Shown here: positions 1-4,316 of the stretch, piece by piece | How the letters are laid out: each line of letters starts with the position of its first letter | How positions within the stretch are numbered: position 1 is the stretch's first letter | DNA from: Lentisphaeria bacterium | GTDB taxonomy: Bacteria > Verrucomicrobiota > Lentisphaeria > Victivallales > UBA1829 | Length of the DNA stretch: 8,717 bases | Reading direction: 5' to 3' | Assembly (NCBI GenBank): GCA_017504325.1 | Contig: JAFVRL010000405.1 | Location: 1 to 8,717, forward strand | The notes under the pieces: model-generated | What the model was told of the DNA's origin: nothing | Seen by the model: the letters and a program-made list of their open reading frames with translations, nothing else | The model's database searches: none | Made by a program: the position numbers and the translations under genes

Positions 1-1260
1 CTTGTCGCCACTTTTGACAAACCCAAAATGGCTTACAGTTCCGGCTCTGTGGAAATGATCTACTATCCCAAATACAACAAGGCTGCAACACTTCTCCACA
101 TGCTTCAGGAAAGCAAGATCGGTCTTTCCGCACCCGATGGAGTGGAATTTGCCCGGCATCCCAACGGACTGGAAATGCCCGACACTGCCGGCAGCATGGT
201 GGACAGCGACCTCAATGCCCTTCTCCTCAGTGTGAACCGCTGGGATCTTGCCATTGCCAAAGACTTCCTGAAAAAACTGGATACTCCCATGAATCAGGTG
301 CGTGTCACCTATAAACTGATCGAAGTCTATGCGGAAAACGATCAGAAAATGGGACTGGATTTCCAGGCATGGAAAAACAACGACGGTATCGATCTTTTCG
401 CCGCAGGCGGCAGATACAATGTAAACTGGCAGGGTGGCAGGATCACTCCCAATCTGGGCTTTACTGATGCGTCCTTCTATAACTTCAATCCCAAATGGAG
501 TACAAGGTATCTTGACTTCCTTACCACAAACGGAAAAGCCAAAGTGGTAACTTCCGGTACACTGCTGGTGGCAGACGGTAATACCACCAGAGTTGCTCTC
601 AGAAGCGGTGCCATGATGGTGGATTCCAGGGATATCGACAGCAAATCTCTTCTTAGGGATCAGAAGATGCCCTCTACTGCTGCCGGTAAATACTATGCCA
701 GAGAATACGCTGAAAAGAATCTGGCAGCTGCCCCTGATACCATTGATCATGCTACAGCCCAGGGCAAGACCCAGGAGATCAAAGCGGGTGAAGGCGGAAA
801 CAGCTTCCGTCTGACGATCGAACCCATCGGTGCCGGGATCAAGAGTGCTGCGGCAAAAGTCAGGATCGGTATGGTATCCGATTCCATCATCGGCTGGACA
901 AGTGCCGGAACTGCCCGTATGAGCAACTCCTCCTACACAACAGAGATCCAGATCAGCAGCAACAAAAAGGATTTTGTTATCGGCGGGATCAACAAGACCA
1001 CCGTTACCCGCGGTGTCAACGGGATCCCCTTCCTGAAAGACCTCCCTGTTCTCGGCTGGCTCTTCTCCACCGAAACCGATACTGTGAAAAAATCCCAGTA
1101 TGTGCTGGTCGCTTCTGTTGAAAGAGCGACCCCTGCTGATACAGTCAGCAAAACGGAAAAAGATGAGATCACCAAAATCCGGAAAAATGTGGAAGAAATT
1201 GCAAAATGCCCTGTCAAAGCACTGGGCTATCAGCAGCTTCTCATTGACACAAAAGAATAA
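1..1260 (+). CDS. Secretin (type II/III secretion or type IV pilus class), 5'-truncated by window edge
   Basis: The frame is open to base 1, so the true start lies outside; 419 residues are visible and the Met at base 28 is probably internal. Residues about 16-98 look like a secretin N-domain, with the usual D-x-x-x-N-A-L-L stretch (68-74) and a closing L-D-T-P (93-96). From 100 the β-rich secretin domain begins (QVRVTYKLIEVYAEN). A G-K-A-K-V-V-T-S segment (178-185) is followed by NGN-like ADGNTTRVALRSG. The diagnostic C-terminal block is at 326-355: VIGGI, then VNGIPFLKDLPVLGWLF. Proteins of this family form oligomeric outer-membrane channels for type II/III secretion or pili. About 60 polar residues (205-265) sit where the gate region of GspD lies, and a charged tail (380-419) follows the domain. 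A strong terminator follows directly, so this is the last gene of its unit. Which system it serves cannot be told from the part seen. Confidence 0.85.
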   Translation, partial: LVATFDKPKMAYSSGSVEMIYYPKYNKAATLLHMLQESKIGLSAPDGVEFARHPNGLEMPDTAGSMVDSDLNALLLSVNRWDLAIAKDFLKKLDTPMNQVRVTYKLIEVYAENDQKMGLDFQAWKNNDGIDLFAAGGRYNVNWQGGRITPNLGFTDASFYNFNPKWSTRYLDFLTTNGKAKVVTSGTLLVADGNTTRVALRSGAMMVDSRDIDSKSLLRDQKMPSTAAGKYYAREYAEKNLAAAPDTIDHATAQGKTQEIKAGEGGNSFRLTIEPIGAGIKSAAAKVRIGMVSDSIIGWTSAGTARMSNSSYTTEIQISSNKKDFVIGGINKTTVTRGVNGIPFLKDLPVLGWLFSTETDTVKKSQYVLVASVERATPADTVSKTEKDEITKIRKNVEEIAKCPVKALGYQQLLIDTKE

Positions 1261-1274
1261 GTGATCATTTTATG

Positions 1275-1306
1275 CCGGAAGGGAAAACTCCCTTCCGGTT
1301 TTTTTT
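1275..1306 (+). terminator. Intrinsic terminator after the secretin gene
   Basis: A perfect 9-bp stem CCGGAAGGG (1275-1283) pairs with CCCTTCCGG (1290-1298) around a 6-nt loop AAAACT. Eight T follow at 1299-1306. It lies 14 nt after the secretin stop codon. Confidence 0.93.
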
Positions 1307-1344
1307 CATTTTTGTGAAAAGCGGTGGAACTTCCGCTGTTTCAT

Positions 1345-1371
1345 TTGGTCTTATACAGAAACTTTCATAAT
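1345..1371 (+). promoter_or_regulatory. Possible promoter of the lipoprotein gene (weak)
   Basis: TTGGTC (1345-1350) and CATAAT (1366-1371) are 15 nt apart, shorter than the usual 17. It is the best sigma-70-like pair I can find in the 109 nt between the secretin terminator and the lipoprotein gene. A separate promoter is expected here because a strong terminator lies upstream, but this exact assignment is uncertain. Confidence 0.25.
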
Positions 1372-1385
1372 TTTTCCACATTAAT

Positions 1386-1403
1386 GGTGTCATTTGCGAC
1401 ACC
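1386..1403. promoter_or_regulatory. Perfect 6-bp dyad GGTGTC-N6-GACACC before the lipoprotein RBS
   Basis: GGTGTC (1386-1391) and GACACC (1398-1403) are exact inverted repeats around ATTTGC. The Shine-Dalgarno GGAAGG (1404-1409) starts at the next base, and the ATG follows at 1416. There is no T tract, so this is not a terminator. It could be a repressor operator, or an RNA hairpin in the leader that affects access to the ribosome binding site. Neither role is proven. Confidence 0.45.
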
Positions 1404-1415
1404 GGAAGGCAGAAC

Positions 1416-1913
1416 ATGCGTAAACTTTCTTTCAATCTTTTTCTTGCCGCAGCGGGAATATTTCTTTCCCTGAATATTTCTTCCTGTTCCGTCCTGGATT
1501 TTTCTTCCGGCAACAGGGATAAAGAGATAGATGAGGTCTATAAAAAAAGCGGAAAAAAGGCTCCTGCTGTACCAAAAGTGGGAGAAAACCTTGTGCGTGC
1601 CATTGTGGAAAACGATTCAAAAGCCTTTCTGAAAGAACTGCCGGAAAACTTTGTTCAGGATTTCGGGAAAAAGGATTTTGACAAAACGAGAAGTTCCATG
1701 ACAAAAGAACTGGGTGAACCGGTTTCCTACACTTTTTTACGCAATATGGCACATCCGGTTGCCACGATCTCTCTGTGGGTGATCCGGTTTGAACGGACTC
1801 CGGCAGAAGGGACGAATTCCAAAGAGAAAAAGATCGTTATGGAAGTATTGTTCCGGGCGGTTTACGGTAAGATCGATGGGAAAGAGACACTTCTGAGTTT
1901 CAATTTTTACTGA
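1416..1913 (+). CDS. Small predicted lipoprotein of unknown function
   Basis: 165 residues. The N-terminus has a short basic start (MRK), a hydrophobic core (L4-L19) and a lipobox I21-S22-S23-C24, so signal peptidase II processing and membrane anchoring at Cys24 are expected. C24 is followed by S25, not D, which under the E. coli +2 rule would favour the outer membrane. After a polar linker rich in Lys and Ser (30-50), the mature part (about 52-165) has a helix-then-strands look (VRAIVENDSKAFLKELPENF, later alternating β segments). This resembles small NTF2/DUF4019-like domains, but I cannot assign a family. The start is fixed by GGAAGG at 1404-1409, 6 nt upstream. It appears to be transcribed alone, between terminators on both sides. 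Confidence 0.85.
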   Translation: MRKLSFNLFLAAAGIFLSLNISSCSVLDFSSGNRDKEIDEVYKKSGKKAPAVPKVGENLVRAIVENDSKAFLKELPENFVQDFGKKDFDKTRSSMTKELGEPVSYTFLRNMAHPVATISLWVIRFERTPAEGTNSKEKKIVMEVLFRAVYGKIDGKETLLSFNFY

Positions 1914-1932
1914 TTTTCCACTGCCGGAACAG

Positions 1933-1980
1933 AAAAATGCCGGACAAAGCAGCAAGCTCCGTCCGGCATTTTTATTTTTT
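1933..1980. terminator. Bidirectional terminator between convergent genes
   Basis: AAAAATGCCGGAC (1933-1945) pairs perfectly over 13 bp with GTCCGGCATTTTT (1961-1973) around a 15-nt loop. On + the stem runs into a T-rich tract (1969-1980). On - the A run of the left arm becomes a 5-T tail. It therefore can end both the lipoprotein transcript and the four-gene transcript coming from the right. Confidence 0.88.
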
Positions 1981-1993
1981 ATTTGAAAGGTTA

Positions 1994-2290
1994 TCAGATC
2001 CCGGCGGGGGTGAGAACTTTCACATTGGAGGAAAGACGCAGCTCCTTCACCGCTTCTCTCCATTTATCCATGTGAGGTGCGGCAAGATGATTTTTCAGAT
2101 CTTCCAGACTCTCCCAGGATTCCACGAAATAAAAATATTTCTGATGCCCTTCATCATCCACCGCAAAATTGGGTTCATACTTGATGCACCCTTTTTCCGC
2201 CTGCACGACAGGGACAAGTTCTTTGACGATGGCAAGAAGTTTCTCCATACAATTTTCTCTGATTTCCATTTCTGCAACTACGTTGATCAT
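1994..2290 (-). CDS. ABM-fold monooxygenase (antibiotic biosynthesis monooxygenase / YgiN-like)
   Basis: 98 residues, the normal length for the dimeric ferredoxin-like ABM family. Family-like features are an opening β strand (INVVAEMEI), a long helix (MEKLLAIVKELVPVVQAE), then G-C-I-K-Y-E (34-39), a strand with YFYFVESW (52-59), and S-L-E-D-L-x-x-H-L-x-x-P-H-M (61-74). Known members are cofactor-free oxygenases acting on quinols or aromatic polyketides, and some are stress-linked; the substrate here cannot be read from the sequence. The start is set by AGGAG (minus strand of 2296-2300), 5 nt upstream. It begins 15 nt after the phosphoribosyltransferase stop and is the last gene of the run, ending just before the bidirectional terminator. 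No signal peptide is present, so it is cytoplasmic. Confidence 0.85.
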   Translation of the reverse strand: MINVVAEMEIRENCMEKLLAIVKELVPVVQAEKGCIKYEPNFAVDDEGHQKYFYFVESWESLEDLKNHLAAPHMDKWREAVKELRLSSNVKVLTPAGI

Positions 2291-2305
2291 TTTTTCTCCT
2301 GTATT

Positions 2306-2818
2306 TTAATCATTTTCCACTACTCCCACAAAGGGGAGATTTCGGTAAAGTTCATGGGAATCCAGTCCATAGCCCACCACATAGACATTTTCCACTTCAT
2401 ATCCGGTATAGTCGGCACTTACGGGTTTGGGTGCATCCAGTTTTTTATCCAGAAAGACACAAGTCTTTATACTTGCCGGAGCCATTTTTCTGAAATATTC
2501 CACAGTAGCGGCAAGAGAATGGCCGGTATCAAGAATATCATCCACAAGAAGGATATGTCTGCCCTCCACCGGTTCTTTCAGCCGGGAACGGACAGTCAAT
2601 TTTTTACTGGAACGGTCATCCACATAACTGGAAGCAGCGAAACTGTCCAGAAATACGGGAATGGAAATATGTCTTATAAGATCAGCAGTAAAAGGCAGCC
2701 CGCCGTTCAGCAGAGCGATCACGGTAAGCGTTTTGCCCTCATAGTCCCGGGAGATCTTTCTTCCCAGTTCTTCCACTTTCCGGGCGATCTCCTCTTTACT
2801 GAAAAGAGTACGGATCAT
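2306..2818 (-). CDS. hpt: Hypoxanthine(-guanine) phosphoribosyltransferase
   Basis: 170 residues, the usual size for bacterial HPRT. Visible marks are V-I-A-L-L-N-G-G (33-40, the pyrophosphate-binding loop region), a flexible-loop segment around SSYVDD (63-68), and the PRPP-binding signature I-L-L-V-D-D-I-L-D-T-G-H-S-L (89-102). The C-terminal purine-binding region is VGYGLDSHELYRNLPFVGVV (148-167), as in classical HPRT. The enzyme converts hypoxanthine, and often guanine, with PRPP to IMP/GMP in purine salvage, in the cytosol. The start overlaps the HNH gene's stop by 4 nt (ATGA at 2818-2815), which suggests translational coupling. Xanthine as substrate is possible but the motifs fit HPRT better. 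The hpt symbol reflects family assignment, not proven substrate use. Confidence 0.92.
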   Translation of the reverse strand: MIRTLFSKEEIARKVEELGRKISRDYEGKTLTVIALLNGGLPFTADLIRHISIPVFLDSFAASSYVDDRSSKKLTVRSRLKEPVEGRHILLVDDILDTGHSLAATVEYFRKMAPASIKTCVFLDKKLDAPKPVSADYTGYEVENVYVVGYGLDSHELYRNLPFVGVVEND

Positions 2819-3126
2819 TTTTCTTTTTCCTTTTCCAGTTTTTCCAATTCAGCAAGGATCATTTCTGCCGGTGTGAGATATTTTTTGTTGTTATTGCATT
2901 CTTTACAGCAGGGAACGATATTGCCTTTTGTACTTTTTCCGCCCCGGGAAACAGGCACGATGTGATCCATACTCAACTCTTCCGGCGGGAATTTTTTACC
3001 GCAATAATGACATATCCCCTTATCCAGAAGGGAACGCCACCAGGCACTTTTCCGCAGTTCTCTTGCTTTTTCCCGTTCCCTTTTGATATGAACGGGATCT
3101 TTTTGAATGTCGATCCAGTCAGCCAT
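2815..3126 (-). CDS. Small HNH endonuclease-domain protein
   Basis: 103 residues from the second of two adjacent ATGs. I chose 3126 because the Shine-Dalgarno AAGGA (3137-3133) lies 6 nt from it but only 3 nt from the ATG at 3129. Counting from the first Met, residues 40-80 hold a zinc-type HNH core: C40-x2-C43, D55-H56, G63-G64, N70, C75-x2-C78 and N79. The N-terminus is basic and helical (KREREKARELRKSAWW) and the C-terminus is a charged helix ending KLEKEKEK. This is a complete stand-alone HNH domain of the McrA/phage type that usually nicks or cuts DNA. Its target is unknown. It lies 9 nt after the nucleotide-sugar gene and overlaps hpt by 4 nt, so it is embedded in the operon and is not part of a visible restriction or toxin pair. 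Confidence 0.87.
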   Translation of the reverse strand: MADWIDIQKDPVHIKREREKARELRKSAWWRSLLDKGICHYCGKKFPPEELSMDHIVPVSRGGKSTKGNIVPCCKECNNNKKYLTPAEMILAELEKLEKEKEK

Positions 3127-3131
3127 CATGT

Positions 3132-3138
3132 TTCCTTA
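3132..3138 (-). promoter_or_regulatory. RBS overlapping the upstream stop codon (TAAGGAA)
   Basis: On the minus strand the stop TAA of the UDP-glucuronate decarboxylase gene reads on into AAGGAA, so stop codon and Shine-Dalgarno share bases. This ties translation of the HNH gene to that of the gene before it and favours the second of two tandem ATGs (3126). Confidence 0.6.
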
Positions 3139-4098
3139 TTTACAGAATTCCGGATCCTCTTTCAGAAGATTGTCGAAATAGTTGATGGTCTTCTGCAATC
3201 CTTCCCGCAGCGGGATGGTGGGCTGCCAGGAAAGGATCTCTTTGGCTTTTGTAATATCCGGTCTCCGCTGTTTGGGATCATCGGAAGGCAGAGGATGATA
3301 AATGATCCTGGACTTTGAAGAAGTCAGTTCGATGGTAAGTTCCGCAAGTTCCTTGATGGTAAACTCTCCGGGATTTCCGATATTGATGGGACCGGAAACC
3401 TCCTGGGGGGTATTCATCATGCGGACAAGTCCTTCGATCAGATCGGTGCAGTAACAGAAAGATCTTGTCTGGGAGCCGTCACCGTAAATGGTAATGTCTT
3501 CGTTGCGCAATGCCTGCAAAATAAAATTGCTTACCACTCTACCGTCGTTGGGGTGCATCCGGGGACCGTAGGTATTGAAAATACGCACGATCTTTGTATT
3601 CATACCGCATTGCATCCTGTAACAGGAAAAAAGAGTTTCCGCGCATCTTTTTCCTTCATCATAACAGGAACGGACACCGATGGGGTTTACATTGCCCCAG
3701 TAAGATTCCTCCTGGGGATGCACGGCGGGGTCTCCATATACTTCACTGGTGGAGGCTTGCAGAATGGGAATACGCAATCTCTTGGCAAGTCCCAGCATAT
3801 TGATCGCCCCATGCACACAAGTCTTCACAGTCTGTACGGGATCACGCTGATAATGAATAGGGGATGCGGGACAGGCAAGATTGAAAATAGCATCACATTG
3901 CACATACAAAGGAAAAGTGACATCATGCCGGATAAGCTCGAAATTTTTATTGTCCATCAAGTGGAAAATATTGCGTTTGGCTCCTGTATAGAAATTATCC
4001 ACACAAATCACGCTGTTGCCCAGTTCCAATAATCTTTCGCAAAGAAAAGATCCGAGGAAACCGCTGCCGCCGGTTACAAGAATCGTTTTTTTACCCAT
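3136..4098 (-). CDS. uxs: UDP-glucuronate decarboxylase (UDP-xylose synthase)
   Basis: 320 residues, full length for a cytosolic bacterial UXS. The NAD-binding glycine motif T-G-G-S-G-F-L-G is at 9-16, then D34-N-F-Y-T-G. The family-specific stretch A-C-P-A-S-P (75-80) is present. Catalytic residues of the extended SDR decarboxylases are all visible: T117-S118-E119 in STSEVYGDP, Y146-D-E-G-K150, and R212 in G-S-Q-T-R-S-F. NPIG, RIFNTYGPRMHPNDGRVVSN (173-191) and DDPKQRRPDI match eukaryotic and bacterial UXS closely. The reaction is UDP-glucuronate to UDP-xylose plus CO2 with tightly bound NAD. The product would feed glycans, LPS or polysaccharide. It is the first gene of a four-gene run. The start has AAGGGG (4110-4105) 6 nt upstream. 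A C4 epimerase or dTDP-glucose dehydratase is a less likely alternative given the complete decarboxylase residue set. Confidence 0.94.
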   Translation of the reverse strand: MGKKTILVTGGSGFLGSFLCERLLELGNSVICVDNFYTGAKRNIFHLMDNKNFELIRHDVTFPLYVQCDAIFNLACPASPIHYQRDPVQTVKTCVHGAINMLGLAKRLRIPILQASTSEVYGDPAVHPQEESYWGNVNPIGVRSCYDEGKRCAETLFSCYRMQCGMNTKIVRIFNTYGPRMHPNDGRVVSNFILQALRNEDITIYGDGSQTRSFCYCTDLIEGLVRMMNTPQEVSGPINIGNPGEFTIKELAELTIELTSSKSRIIYHPLPSDDPKQRRPDITKAKEILSWQPTIPLREGLQKTINYFDNLLKEDPEFCK

Positions 4099-4138
4099 TT
4101 TGTTCCCCTTCAGAATAATTTATTGTTTTTCACCGGAC

Positions 4139-4168
4139 ATAATATAGCATGAAACTTTTTTTAATCAA
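4139..4168 (-). promoter_or_regulatory. Candidate promoter of the uxs four-gene run
   Basis: On the minus strand TTGATT (4168-4163) is followed after 16 nt by TATATT (4146-4141), or after 18 nt by TATTAT (4144-4139). This leaves a leader of about 35 nt to the uxs ATG. It is a reasonable sigma-70-like match in an AT-rich region, not experimentally supported. Confidence 0.45.
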
Positions 4169-4179
4169 TTTATCTCCCG

Positions 4180-4197
4180 TAATTTTCGGAAAGATTA
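4180..4197. promoter_or_regulatory. Near-perfect dyad in the divergent intergenic region
   Basis: TAATTTTCGGAAAGATTA is an 18-nt sequence in which the outer four base pairs match, the fifth is T/G, the next two match and only the centre fails. It lies between the two candidate promoters of the divergent genes, so it could be a regulator site. In AT-rich DNA such a dyad may also arise by chance. Confidence 0.25.
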
Positions 4198-4241
4198 TTG
4201 AATAAATCCTGCTCAAGCCTCCGGAAGGAGAAAATAAAAGT

Positions 4242-4269
4242 TTGTAAAAAATAATTTCTGTTGTATAGT
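4242..4269 (+). promoter_or_regulatory. Candidate promoter of the SLS/RTX gene
   Basis: TTGTAA (4242-4247) and TATAGT (4264-4269) are 16 nt apart, giving a leader of about 40 nt. The ribosome binding site AAGGTG is at 4304-4309, 7 nt before the ATG. The hexamers fit well but this is a sequence match only. Confidence 0.45.
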
Positions 4270-4316
4270 ATTAATGTAATTCAGGAAAGAAAACCCATAC
4301 CAGAAGGTGCATATCC

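Noticed and set aside
1320..1337. AGCGG-N8-CCGCT inverted repeat after the secretin terminator
   Set aside because: It is a short stem with no T tract and no relation to a start codon; the strong terminator just upstream already explains the region.
1937..2965. Plus-strand open frame of 342 codons
   Set aside because: It runs antisense through the ABM, HPRT and HNH genes, starts inside the bidirectional terminator, has no ribosome binding site, and its translation is Phe/His-rich with no family features. The opposing frames have clear family motifs.
2815..3129. HNH gene as a sign of a mobile intron, restriction system or toxin module
   Set aside because: There is no methylase, immunity-like gene, intron structure or transposase next to it, and the tight overlaps with its neighbours suggest a settled operon member.
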